The position numbers and the translations under genes were made by a program. A stretch of DNA of 64,000 nucleotides from Anagrus nilaparvatae (taxonomy: Eukaryota > Arthropoda > Insecta > Hymenoptera > Mymaridae): assembly GCA_022575985.1 (NCBI GenBank), contig JAKSXM010000142.1, forward strand, positions 3,968,001 through 4,032,000, in the 5' to 3' direction. Shown piece after piece: positions 1 to 11,230 of the stretch (positions are counted from its first letter, which is position 1; each line of letters opens with the position of its first letter). The notes below the pieces were generated by a model. That model saw only the letters and a program-made list of their open reading frames with translations. It searched no databases and had not been told where the DNA came from.

Positions 1-35
1 CATTTCACCCCGCCCCTAAAAACGTCAATTTTTTA

Positions 36-53
36 CCCCCCCCCCCCCCCCCC
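36..53. repeat. Poly-C homopolymer tract
   Basis: Eighteen consecutive C residues. This is unusual in such A+T-rich DNA, and assembly or sequencing of its exact length is unreliable. Confidence 0.9.
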
Positions 54-84
54 TGCCGAACCAAACTTTTTCAAATACCCCATC

Positions 85-522
85 CAATGAACATGTTCCA
101 TGTTAAAAAACTTTAGCAAGGACCCAAAGAGCTTATGGCATCTTAAAATTTTACCCTAAATTAACAATTCATTTCATATTCTAAAACATATTGAACATAT
201 GGGTCCTCAAAGTCCGACAATAATACATAATTTTCTATGTTAGTTTATTTTGATACATGCACAATTTAAACTACATTTTTATAGCCAAAATTTGAAGAAA
301 ATAAAACATTATTCGTATTCTAAAACCTAAAATTATATTTATTTCAATAGTTATTGTATACATAAAATTGTATACATGGGGCATTCAAGGGGCATTTAAA
401 CCCAGCAATAGTACATATAAAATAAGTATGTTGCCTACGATTTTGGTACTTATTATTCAGTTCCTATTATAACCGACTTTAGCCGTTCACACCTATTTTT
501 AACATGGAACATGTTCATAGGG
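85..522. repeat. Inverted-repeat-bounded element (about 440 bp)
   Basis: TGAACATGTTCCATGTTAAA at about 86-105 is repeated in reverse complement at about 500-522 (TTTAACATGGAACATGTTCA). Part of the same end (AACATGTTCCATG) recurs at about 841. The interior has a roughly duplicated ATTCTAAAAC ... CAATAATACATA block. Probably a degraded non-autonomous DNA transposon. Confidence 0.45.
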
Positions 523-574
523 AGGATTTGTCCGGTTTAAGGGAGAGGGTTCAAATGAAACTTATAGTATAATT

Positions 575-745
575 TCAATTTAGGGACTTCAAAAAATTTG
601 CGCTTAGGGACTTAGAATAATACAGGTTTCTGGACTTAAAATAATATCGATTTAGGAACTTATGGAATAATTCGGATTTAGGGACTTGGAATAATTTTGA
701 TTAAATAGGGACCTAGAATAATACGCGTTTAGGGAATCAAAATAG
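575..745 (+). repeat. Degenerate tandem array, about 30-36-bp units
   Basis: Five to six imperfect units carry the core TTTAGGGACTTAGAATAAT, with variants such as TTTAGGAACTTATGGAATAA and ATAGGGACCTAGAATAAT. No coding pattern. Confidence 0.65.
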
Positions 746-1010
746 TTTTGGTTTAGAATCTTAACATCTAGTAAGGTGATAATTACAAATTATAAAATTA
801 TAAAATTGTATTGTAACGTTGCGTAGCATTCGCATTGTAAACATGTTCCATGCATTTAAGTTGTGTTTACACAAACCGGTTATAAGATTTTTTGTACAGG
901 ACAAATTTAGGGATTCTCGCAAAATTTTAATGTATCTCATGAATATCATAGTTGAAAAATTAATAATAACTTTACAATTAACTCTGGTTTTCTTCTTTAT
1001 ATAGTCTTTA

Positions 1011-1172
1011 AAAATCATTTCACTAGCAAGAAAATTTTTTTCCTGATTTCGTGATAAAAAGACACCGTGTGAGCAGCTTTCATTTTTACAAAGAAAATAG
1101 CTAATTTTTTTACACAATGTCATTTGAAGTCGATTTAATAGTTAAAATTTTTCTCGCAAGTGAAATAATTTT
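1011..1172. mobile_element. Small MITE-like element, family 1 (162 bp)
   Basis: The 29-bp terminal inverted repeats at 1011-1039 and 1144-1172 agree at about 25 positions (core CATTTCACTAGCAAGAAAA / TTTTCTCGCAAGTGAAATAA). The interior has no gene. A second copy is at 22732-22881 and single ends are at 3441-3464 and 23041-23070, so this is a dispersed family. Confidence 0.65.
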
Positions 1173-1214
1173 CACAGGCTATACAACGACTTGATGTGGG
1201 CTACGAACTCAGGA

Positions 1215-1375
1215 ACAGAGCAGAATAGTATATTACGACCCATGGCCAGAAAAATAAAGAATGGCCCAAGGTCGTATACGGTTTTTCTGCATCAGTGGCG
1301 AGAAAACACGTCTTTGCCGGTCGCGCAGCGGCCGGGAAATACGTGCTTTCTGGCCGCTGACCAGAAAACTATTTT
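1215..1375. repeat. Dispersed G+C-rich repeat, family 2
   Basis: A block with GACCCATGGCCAGAAAAATA, a GGTCGTATACGGTTTTTCTG segment and a CTGGCCGCTGACCAGAAAA end. Two further units occur at 4440-4830 with the same order of segments but with indels, so it is a nucleotide repeat rather than a gene. Confidence 0.6.
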
Positions 1376-2319
1376 TGGCATTCCCCGAAATTTACTTTCA
1401 CTGGTTGTTAAAGTTAATAACAATGATATTCTGTACATGATCCCAAAAAAATGCAGATAATAAAAAAAAAAAATAATAGTAGAATGAGTTTTAAAAATTT
1501 TGAGAAATATGCATTTACTCATATAGTAATAGCTGTATACTAAAAATCTATTTAGTATAGTAACATTTTAGTTAAAGTAAGGCATTATGTTTGTAAGCCT
1601 GGAACTCGGGGGGCTGGGCTCTTTCAGCATCAGCGGCTTAGTTCGTAAACTTCGCTGCACCGAAACACTTCTCGTCAATCCTCTTTTAATTCATCTTTTT
1701 ATACTACTACTATAATACATATATTATATATACTTTCTCTCATAGTGACAAGAATTTGTATATTATAAGTGAAGTGCAATCGTATCAATAACTATAACTA
1801 AATGTGTGTTTCGGAGTGGCGAATGATTTACTTATTAAAAAAAAAATAAAAAAATAATAATAAAAAATATATAAGCAAACATAATCGTATACTTCATTTT
1901 ACTTCTGCTTCCTTGGTCTTTCTGAGTGTACGTGTGTAAATGATTCTGTGTTTTTTTATTCATAAAATAAAAATAATTTAAAGCTATACAATAAAACAGA
2001 AGAAAATTTTTAAAACAAATAGTGCAATATTATTAATTTAATGTGTCAAACATTTCTCTAAAATTAAATAATTAAAATTAAAAAAAATATAATTGTACAT
2101 AATGATAACTAAAATTTGAAAAATATAATATAAGCATATAAATAAATTACATTTATGTAGTGTTTTGCGTTACTATGTGTGTATCTTGTGTTTATTCATA
2201 AAATTTTGATAACACCTTATAGAATCTAGATAAAGTGCATTTAAATTAAAAAACAAAATATTAAAAACGTGTTTAATTTTTTTTTTAAAGATATATTTAG
2301 CAGAAAAAATATATCTAAA

Positions 2320-2466
2320 TATGGCTTGGGGCGTGTAATGAACGACCGGCAACTCTGCAGGGAGAATATAAAAAATACAGCGACGGCAACTACAACGAGG
2401 ACATCAACAGCAACGGAGCTCCTCCCTTGTAAAAATAAAAAGTTTATAACCGGACAATAACATGCC
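2320..2466 (+). other. Candidate 5' exon (leader with a late ATG) ending at a strong donor
   Basis: A patch of markedly higher G+C with a CAACAGCAACGG-like leader composition ends ATGCC followed by consensus gtaagt at 2467. The ATG at 2462 would leave two bases in phase 2, which does not fit directly onto exon A (it needs one base), so at least one further exon would be required. A short open frame (2269-2460) stops just before this ATG. It may be the first coding exon of the giant gene or of another transcript, or chance. The left boundary is arbitrary. Confidence 0.3.
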
Positions 2467-3629
2467 GTAAGTAATAATTTTTCTTGATTAACAAATTTTT
2501 TTATCTCATTGATTACATTTTTTTTAAAATACATCTATCATAATCAAATACATTTTATTATCCTGAATCATTAAACTCATACGTCTTCTACATAAAAGTA
2601 TATTAAATTAATGAAAACTATTGCGAAATGATAAAATAATTGAGTTAAAATTGAAAAAATCTTAAAAATTTTAAAATACGTGAGATATAAAATATTATAT
2701 AAATCTTAAAAATGAGAAATCGAGGGCATTTACTTTGTTATCTTCAATTTTTTCTTTTTTTTATTTTTTAATCACTCGTATCTTTTTTTTAATATTTTTA
2801 TGTTGGTTTTTATTATAAAGTAATTCTTAATTTTACGTAACTTTTATAATATGCAAAAGGATAAAAAAAATTATCAAGACATTTCTTCATAAATTTTCAA
2901 GATGCTATTTTAATATTTTTGTAATGCAAGAGAATAAATTTTTATTTTATATTTTAAAAGTTAATAAGTCATGCATGAATATTAAGAATTAAAATTTTTA
3001 TTTTTAATTAATTTAATTTAAATTTAATTTATTGCATTTAATTAAACAAAAAAAAATTAATTCATTTTTTAATTTTTGTTATCATTATTAACAGATTATT
3101 ACAGAACTTTGTTTTATCTGTTAAATAAATATTTAAATTAATTTATCTATAATACTCTTGATAAAATTATAAGGTTAATAGACATATTTATAAATATTCA
3201 TTAATTTTAAAAATATTTTAAAATTTTACTTATTATCATCGGCTTATTCGAAATTATAAAAATTTTGAGCAACTAAGTATTTAAAATGCTATAAAAATCT
3301 TATTTAACATTTGAAAAATGTCTTGCCATTACTTTTCGACAATTCTTATTTGATTCCAGGTTTTATTTGGGTTTAAAATTGAATTTGGTATATAAGTGTA
3401 ACATTAAAATGTTGAACAAGTTAATGCTAGTAGTATTTATTTTTCTCGCAAGTGAAATGATTTTGAAAAAGTATAAATATAACCAGACATGATATTAATT
3501 TATGTTGTAATTATGTCTTTAGAATCGAATCCTGAATCAAGCAATGAAGCACTCTAAAAACTTTTTCTAATTTTAAAATAAAAATAATCCGCAATAATTC
3601 TTTAACCTTAACGCTTTCATCGAGCTTTC

Positions 3630-4370
3630 TTAGTCTTGTGGCTGCCCATAAGGCCTATGTGTTTATGGTGGATTCTGCAGGAAGAGACCAAAAAACATAA
3701 TTTCCAATGGTTAGGATTAATTTTTTAGTTAACAGAACTCGTAAGGATAAATAAATGACCAAAAGTGCCCTAAAATAGGCTACAGTGGAAAAGCTGACAA
3801 TTTTCTGGGAAGATGGCCAACATTTTCATAATTTACTTATCAGAAAACATAATTACTGGTGGTTCGGATAACATTATTTTTTTACCAGAGCTCAATACAC
3901 TAAAATAATAGCCAAAAATGCCCTAAAATTGGCTATAGTTGAAAAACTAACCGTTTTTCGTAAAAGTACATTAAAAACTTGTAATCTGAATATCAAAAAA
4001 CATAATTGACATTACTTATAATAACTTTTTTATTTTTTTGGAGCTCAGAATATTAAATGAATAGCCAAAATGTCCTAAAATGGGCTACAGCAGGAAAACT
4101 GATCATTTTCTGAATAAACTACTAACATTTCCGTAATCTGCGCACCAAAAAACATAATGCCCGTTGTTTGGGATAAGTTTACTGTGTTTCAGGAATTCGA
4201 AATATTAAAAAAATGGCTAAAACTGACTTATTGGGCTATAGTGAAAAATGTGACCATTTTCCGGAAAAAGGACCAAAAAATTCGTAATCAGCACACCGAT
4301 AAACTTAAGTATCAAAGATCTTTTCCTATAGAATCCACCATGCACACAGGCTTTATGGCCTCTGGACTAA
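3630..4370. mobile_element. TIR element with four internal ~153-bp tandem repeats (741 bp)
   Basis: The roughly 50-bp termini are inverted copies: left TTAGTC ... GGTGGATTCT, right AGAATCCACC ... GACTAA, with matching CCATAA-GCCT-TGTG between. Inside, the landmark AAAACATAAT recurs at about 3692, 3845, 3998 and 4151, and a degraded form at about 4303, together with CCTAAAATxGGCTA. That gives four units of about 153 bp. There is no coding capacity, so it is probably a non-autonomous DNA transposon. Confidence 0.7.
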
Positions 4371-4439
4371 ATAGTATATTACCCGGGCCGGAAATTTTCA
4401 CGTTACCGTTATTTTAACATGCAACAGTATATTTTTATC

Positions 4440-4830
4440 CTAGGCCGCAAATTTAAAAAATGGCCCAGGTCGCACGTATTTATTTATAAATTGCCGAGGC
4501 GAGGCGAAGTCAAGGATGGCAAACTGCAACCTGGGACATTCTTTTTTTATGACCCAGGGTAAAACATAATTTTTCTTCGTCAGTAACAAGAAAAGGCGTA
4601 TTTTCGAATTGCGCTGCGTCCGGGAAAAACGTGATTTCTGGCCGTCGACAAGATCTGACCTATGGCCAGAAAAATAAATAATGAACCAAATCGCACGTAA
4701 ATTGGGACATTCTTTTTTTATGGCCCAGGGTCGTATAAGATTTTTCTGCGTTAGTGGCGAAAATACATGTCTTTGCCGACGTGCAATGACCGTGAATACG
4801 TGCTTTCGGGCCGCTGACCAGAAAAAAATA
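4440..4830. repeat. Two tandem units of dispersed repeat family 2
   Basis: The units run at about 4440-4645 and 4655-4830. Each has GGGACATTCTTTTTTTATG followed by CCCAGGG, then TTTTTCT-CGT-AGT and a GGCCG-GAC end. Both are related to 1215-1375. The elevated G+C marks it as inserted relative to its surroundings. Confidence 0.6.
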
Positions 4831-6768
4831 TTACAGTTTAAATATACATTCAGTCAATCATATCTTCCCCACCCCGCTTCCCCCCTTTGTATGATTAATA
4901 TTCTATTTTTTTACTTATATAATATTGAGCCGCATTGAGAAAATCAATAACAAAACAGAAAGCGCATTTGATTTTAATTCGAAAAAAAAAAAATAAAAAT
5001 TAATTTTTTTGACATTATAGTGGTTTTAAAAAATTTTACAAGCATTTAATTGAGAAAAAATAAATATTTTTAACCTTATTTATTGACAGCTAAAATTGAA
5101 ATTTTGACTAAAACTAAAATAAAAAAATAGGCTGACATAGCTGACACATAAAACCGTAGATTTTTATTTATTAAAAAAAATTCTTTTGTTGAATATAATA
5201 ATAAATATACAGCCTAATATATCGATATACCTATAGTCATAGTGTGTGTATCTATAATATTTAAATGTATATGTCAATTCAAATGTCAATATTCTTTTAA
5301 ATTATATATTTATACCAAAGACTTTATTATACATAAATAATCCACAAAAAAAATTTTATTTTTCATTTTATTTTATAACATACAAAAAAAATCAATGAAT
5401 TTACATTATTCAAAATAATAATAATAAATGGGTTTGTACTAAAAAAATAAAAATAATAATTATCATTCAAAAATATATATAATTATGGTGATTATACAAT
5501 ATGAATATTAAAATTTTGATAAAATAGAAAGATTAAAAAAAATAAGTTTTAACTCTCCATAAAATTGTCACTTTTATATATATTTTACTCGAGTGATAAT
5601 GATATTTCTTTAAAAAATAAATATATAATAAAAATTTTTTTTTTTAAGATTAAAGTTTTTCATTGTAAGCAAATATACCTGCGGGTGAGGTTTTTATCGA
5701 GTTTTTTGTGTACACGTTGAGGGTGTACCCTCTAAAATCGAAGGTATACAATTTTACAGGTAGGGGAAGAGAATAATATGTATGTATGTATTTATAAAAA
5801 TATAGTCATGTTTCGTATATGGGCAAGGATATTTAAATGGGGTTTCAATTTTATTCGAGTTAGAATTTTACTAAATAATATAGGTTTCAAAATTACTGTT
5901 ATTGTTGAAGTTATATGTTCCCAGATTTTTTTTTTGGCTTTGAGTATAGGGGCGTTAATTAAGAACATTGCTTGCTAAAACTTCCTATATAAAATTTATA
6001 GGGTAAAGGGAGGCATATAGTTTTTTGTCATTATTGAAAAAATGAGTTGAATGTTAAGTCCACTTTTTACAGCCCTAGTGAGTCTTAAAAATTGAGCATA
6101 TTGTGGTTTAGAAAGGACATTTTGAATTAAAATTTCAATGAATCTTAATTTCTGCTGCAGAATAATTTACCTTCAAAAATAATCTGTTTTTTTTTAAATC
6201 TTAGAAAAGAAAAAATCGAGGAAAAAATTAAAAATCCATGCTCATATATTATATGCCTATGTGTAGTTAGATACAATCCACAAAAAACCTGTTTCGTTTC
6301 GGCTTGAACGAGCACACCACGAGAGACCCCAGGTATTATAATATAAAAAAGAAACTAATACATGTATAAAAACACCTTTATGTAGTATGTATTTCTGGGT
6401 TTTTATGAATGTCCGTGAGTGTCCATTTCTATAGATATATGTATATCATGTTGAAGGAAGCATTTACGAAGATTGATGACGTGCATTTTTATATTCTGTT
6501 GATATAAACTTTTTTTTTGAAAAGTTTTTATAAATAACAATAACAATACAAGAATCATATCATCTCATAAACTTAAATGACAGACGGTTAAACTAGAATT
6601 TTAAAAATTTGATGCTTATTTTTTTGTGGAAAATTAATGATTGGTTATTTTTCTTATTTTAGCTTTAAAATTTTAAAATTTTACCGAAAAATTTATTTTG
6701 TAATTTTAAATATACATCTCTAGTAAAATAAATAACAGTGGTCAATAAATTCAAAATATTCTATAAGT

Positions 6769-7081
6769 TAAAGCAATAGAATTTGAGGGACTTGGGCAGA
6801 TTCGAGCCAGAACTTATGGAACCCACTTTTATGCGGGCGAAAATACTGGAAAATTTTAACTAAATTTTCAAATTTCTTAAAAATTTTTCAAAGACCTCCA
6901 GTTTAAGCAAATCCTAAAAAAATTTTAAAACGCTGCTCGAAAAAAAAGAAAATGATATTATTTTTTTTTTTTTACTTTCTTTACTTTTTAGCAGCGTTTC
7001 AGAAATATGTAAAAATTTTTCAATCGGTGACAAAAAAGTGGGTCCCAGAGTCTGCCTAGATCCCAGAAATGCTATTGTTCC
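6769..7081. mobile_element. Palindromic MITE-like element (about 313 bp)
   Basis: The left end (AAGCAATAGAATTTGAGGGA ... GAACCCACTTTT) is matched in reverse at the right (AAAAGTGGGTCCCAGAGTCT ... GCTATTG). The inner parts also pair (AAAACGCTGCTCGAAAAAAA with TTTTTAGCAGCGTTT). No gene is present. Confidence 0.6.
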
Positions 7082-7589
7082 ATGTTATTTTTTTTATCAG
7101 GGCTCTACTTTCAATTCTTAAAGTCATTAATTAGCAAGTTTAATAGAGCGAACTCATTTAATCAGTCAAAAACGGTATTCTATAGAATTACTTTCAAAAA
7201 TGTTGAATTATTAAACATACAGCAAAGTTCATAAACTTTTAAATATTACAAGTTATTATACAATTTCGCACGAATTAATCATTGTTATCATTCATCCGTC
7301 GTATAACTTACATTTTAACTGGAAACGTTCAATTTTACTTGCACGATTTTAATGTGTTACTTGAGTTTTAAAACGTTTTTAAACATTTACGTGCGTGTCG
7401 CAAGAAAAGAGTTTTTATGAAAATTCACAATAAAATAATTGTGTAGTTTCAGTTATTTTAACTTCTAAAATTGATGAAAATTGACGATGTTATCGTAATA
7501 TTCCAGATATAGAAAATAAATTTTTTTTAAATTTAACACTATTCTACGAAAATTCAAATCAGTATATTAATTAACAAGGAGGCAAAAGT

Positions 7590-7800
7590 TTTGTACTAGT
7601 GTGATCACTAGCACGAGAGCTCGAGAAAACTGGATACGAGTAATATGTGATCACAGATGCTTACAGCATTTTTCACACTCATATGAGTACAACGAGTGCA
7701 GAAAATTCCGTGCCAAGTTGTACTACCATAACATAGGCAAAAACATAGGCAAAAAACTTTAGACACTAGTGTGATCACATATCACTCGTACCTGGCTTCA
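7590..7800. repeat. Short inverted repeat around a GTGATCAC motif
   Basis: TACGAGTAATATGTGATCAC at about 7634 pairs with GTGATCACATATCACTCGTA at about 7777. ACTAGTGTGATCAC also occurs at both ends in direct orientation. Probably a small decayed element. Confidence 0.45.
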
Positions 7801-9028
7801 CCGAGTAAAAATTTTAGCCCTTTGATACTTAATTACTTACTTTAAAAAAGCCTATTTTTGAAATATTCTTTAAATTTTCTACTATTGATTTTTACGACCA
7901 TGTGAAAATAACTACATAAACCCTATTTTAATTGAAAACTGCTGCACAATAATTGTATTTTAAAATTCCATACAAATTCTGCAATGTCCTGTTCATTACT
8001 GCGAATATAATTATCTCGATAATTATAAAAGAAATTAAATTCATTTTGAATTTTAAGGCTATCTAAAATCAGAATTTATTTATACCTAAAATGATTAAAA
8101 GTTTATAATTAGTATGTTTATAGAAAGTTATCATTTGATAAGAAAAAATGGAGTTTTTAAAAATAATTTCAAAACTTATAAAGTTCACTAAAATTTACAG
8201 TAAAGTTATTAAAGTAGACGAGTTTTAAAAGTATATAATGTATTATTTAAATAAGCGCATATATTTATATCTTAAAGTCATCGTACTTTTCTAATTATCC
8301 TATTTATGTAATGTTTTATATGTCATGAATATTAAATATTTTTTTAAACAAAATACGCAATGCTAAATATTTGAAAAATTGGAATATTATTTTTTATCAA
8401 ATTTAACATTTTGAAGAGAAAATATTTTAAATTTTCTGTTAATTATCTAAAAAATAAATAACATTTTTGGAATTGCTTATTTATTTAGCTTTCAAAAAAA
8501 TGATATTTTGACAATATCTTGGAAGATACGATACAAAATTTTTTTCATTAAAAAAATTACATTTTTTTTTTTCTCAAAGAAAACAAGAAGCTTTATTCAG
8601 TACATTGACGTAAGAAAAGTTAAGTAAATAGCAGACAAACATAATACAAAAATTTCTTACTAAGAAACCAAGTAAAAAGACGAAAAATAAAACCCTGGTA
8701 GTAGTAGTAACTAATGAAACAGAAATATTAGCTAAAAAAAACGAAACGATGTTTACAAGAAAGGAAAAAGAAGAATTTATATGCAGCACTGTTATTTTTA
8801 TATTTTTTTTGCATATGCATTAGCACTCATATAAATACAAACTCGCATAGAATTCTGTCAGAGCGATAGAATTTTTATTTACCTTTATGTATTTTTTTTT
8901 ATTTCCGACTTTTTTTTAAGTTTATGCATGTATCCAGGTAAATGTATATTTTTTTAAATACACTTTTGTGCCATACATTTAAAAAAAAAAAGTATTATAT
9001 ACATAATTTTGCATTTTGTAAAATATAT

Positions 9029-11230
9029 GGGCACGTCCAGGGAAGCACGACCAGCTGAAAAATAAAAAAAAAAAAAAATATTTTTTTTGGGTCATTTTTT
9101 ACCTGGGATTTGTGAAATCACTCATACTTTACACTTCCTGATGCATTATTTTGAGATACGGCTGCTCCAAAGTTGAATTTTTCAATTTTTTTGATTTCAG
9201 CTGTCCAGTTCAACCTGAAATAACTCAGAACCATTCAACTTTTTATATATACATATGATTGGGAAAAACTTTTATTTTTACCTGAACTACCTAAAAAAAA
9301 AAAAAATTTTCCATTTTGACTTATTTCACTTTTTTTTCTCCTCGACGGTAGCTTTCAAACATCCAGAAAATTTGTTTCGCCATGATTTTTTTCCCTTTTT
9401 TTTTTCTTAAAATTTCCTCCAAAGTGTCCCATTTATGCCCTGAAAATCCTAGGATGTGATATGCCATGATCGGTCCACAATCTTAAAACTTGGTTCTTCC
9501 GTTTACCTAAAAATCCATAAAAATGTTAAATATTAGAGTGTAAAATTATTAAAATACTAAAATTAACCTTACCAAATTGTTTCTTCTGTTAAATCTTCAC
9601 TTTCAGGACCACATAAACATGTTGTAACATATAAATAAGATCTTCTAACATTTCTGATGCTAAAACACCCAAGATCAGCCTCGCGTCAGCATCCAAAAAT
9701 AGAAAAAAACTGGAAAAAAAATGATTTTGGTTAAAAATAACTACAAAAATAATTATAAACTATTAAAAAAGACTGAAAAATACTTAAATTAACTTACCAA
9801 ATATGTTTATAAGCAAATTAGAACTTTAAAACTCCATACTGACAAAATCTGGAACCTGGAAAAAAAGTAAAAAAAAGAGAATAATTCTTAAATTTTTAAA
9901 AAAAGTTACATAAAAAAGTTTTATACTTATCTGATCTCTATTTTCCTGGTGCAACTTCATCTTCTTCATATAAATTATAGTACCTAAAAAAAATAATTAA
10001 CAATAATCAATAAAAACATGTGTGATGATAGCAGACCAAAAAAAATATTACAATAAAAGTGTCCTCATCATGGGCATGCTGAAAGAAACCAAAAAGAAAC
10101 TACCAGAAACTACTTTATCATTTGTTGGTTTCATATTTTTTTTTCTATGATGCATTATTCTCATGATGAGGACACTTTTATTGTAATATTTTTTTTGGTC
10201 TGCTATCATCACTTTTATAAACAATTGGTATAAGGTACACATGTTTTTGTTAATTATTGTTAATTATTTTTTTTAGGTACTAATTTATATGAAGAAGATG
10301 AAGTTGCACCAGGAAAATAGAGATCAGATAAGTATAAAACTTTTTTATGTAACTTTTTTTAAAAATTTAAGAATTATTCTCTTTTTTTTACTTTTTTTCC
10401 AGGTTCCAGATTTTGTCAGTATGGAGTTTTAAAGTTCTAATTTGCTTATAAACATATTTGGTAAGTTAATTTAAGTATTTTTCAGTCTTTTTTAATAGTT
10501 TATAATTATTTTTGTAGTTATTTTTAACCAAAATCATTTTTTTTTCCAGTTTTTTTCTATTTTTGGATGCTGACGCGAGGCTGATCTTGGGTGTTTTAGC
10601 ATCAGAAATGTTAGAAGATCTTATTTATATGTTACAACATGTTTATGTGGTCCTGAAAGTGAAGATTTAACAGAAGAAACAATTTGGTAAGGTTAATTTT
10701 AGTATTTTAATAATTTTACACTCTAATATTTAACATTTTTATGGATTTTTAGGTAAACGGAAGAACCAAGTTTTAAGATTGTGGACCGATCATGGCATAT
10801 CACATCCTAGGATTTTCAGGGCATAAATGGGACACTTTGGAGGAAATTTTAAGAAAAAAAAAAGGGAAAAAAATCATGGCGAAACAAATTTTCTGGATGT
10901 TTGAAAGCTACCGTCGAGGAGAAAAAAAAGTGAAATAAGTCAAAATGGAAAATTTTTTTTTTTTTTAGGTAGTTCAGGTAAAAATAAAAGTTTTTCCCAA
11001 TCATATGTATATATAAAAAGTTGAATGGTTCTGAGTTATTTCAGGTTGAACTGGACAGCTGAAATCAAAAAAATTGAAAAATTCAACTTTGGAGCAGCCG
11101 TATCTCAAAATAATGCATCAGGAAGTGTAAAGTATGAGTGATTTCACAAATCCCAGGTAAAAAATGACCCAAAAAAAATATATTTTTTTTTTTTTATTTT
11201 TCAGCTGGTCGTGCTTCCCTGGACGTGCCC
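9029..11230. mobile_element. 2.2-kb near-perfect palindrome (foldback element, family 3)
   Basis: The left arm at 9029-10071 and right arm at 10163-11230 are reverse complements with very few differences. The right arm has about 27 extra bases near 10213-10240. The loop is about 91 nt. The termini are GGGCACGTCCAGGGAAGCAC and its complement, flanked by ATATAT on both sides. No long open frame exists. Exon-like blocks with splice-site-like edges occur inside each arm. The ends match the shorter element at 20582-21083, so this is a transposable-element-like family rather than a one-off duplication. Confidence 0.8.

Larger units (their letters stand above)
1..2319. other. Gene-free left edge with dispersed repeats
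   Basis: A+T-rich sequence with no convincing exon. It holds an 18-C run at 36-53, an inverted-repeat pair (85-110 / 497-522), a degenerate tandem array (575-745), a small MITE-like element (1011-1172) and a dispersed G+C-rich repeat (1215-1375). A G+C-richer patch at about 1590-1680 could belong to a promoter or leader, but nothing decisive is visible. Confidence 0.5.

Noticed and set aside
761..1123. Minus-strand open frame sharing a KNFLASEMI-like peptide with one at 22610-22822
   Set aside because: The shared peptide is a translation of the MITE family 1 terminal repeat. The rest does not align and there is no domain, so neither is called a gene.
1191..1460. Open frame similar to the one at 4681-4938
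   Set aside because: The similarity comes from the dispersed G+C-rich repeat with indels between copies. No sign of a maintained frame.
10048..10242. Minus-strand 64-aa frame across the centre of the 2.2-kb palindrome
   Set aside because: It lies across the loop and inner stems of the inverted repeat. Composition and context indicate chance.
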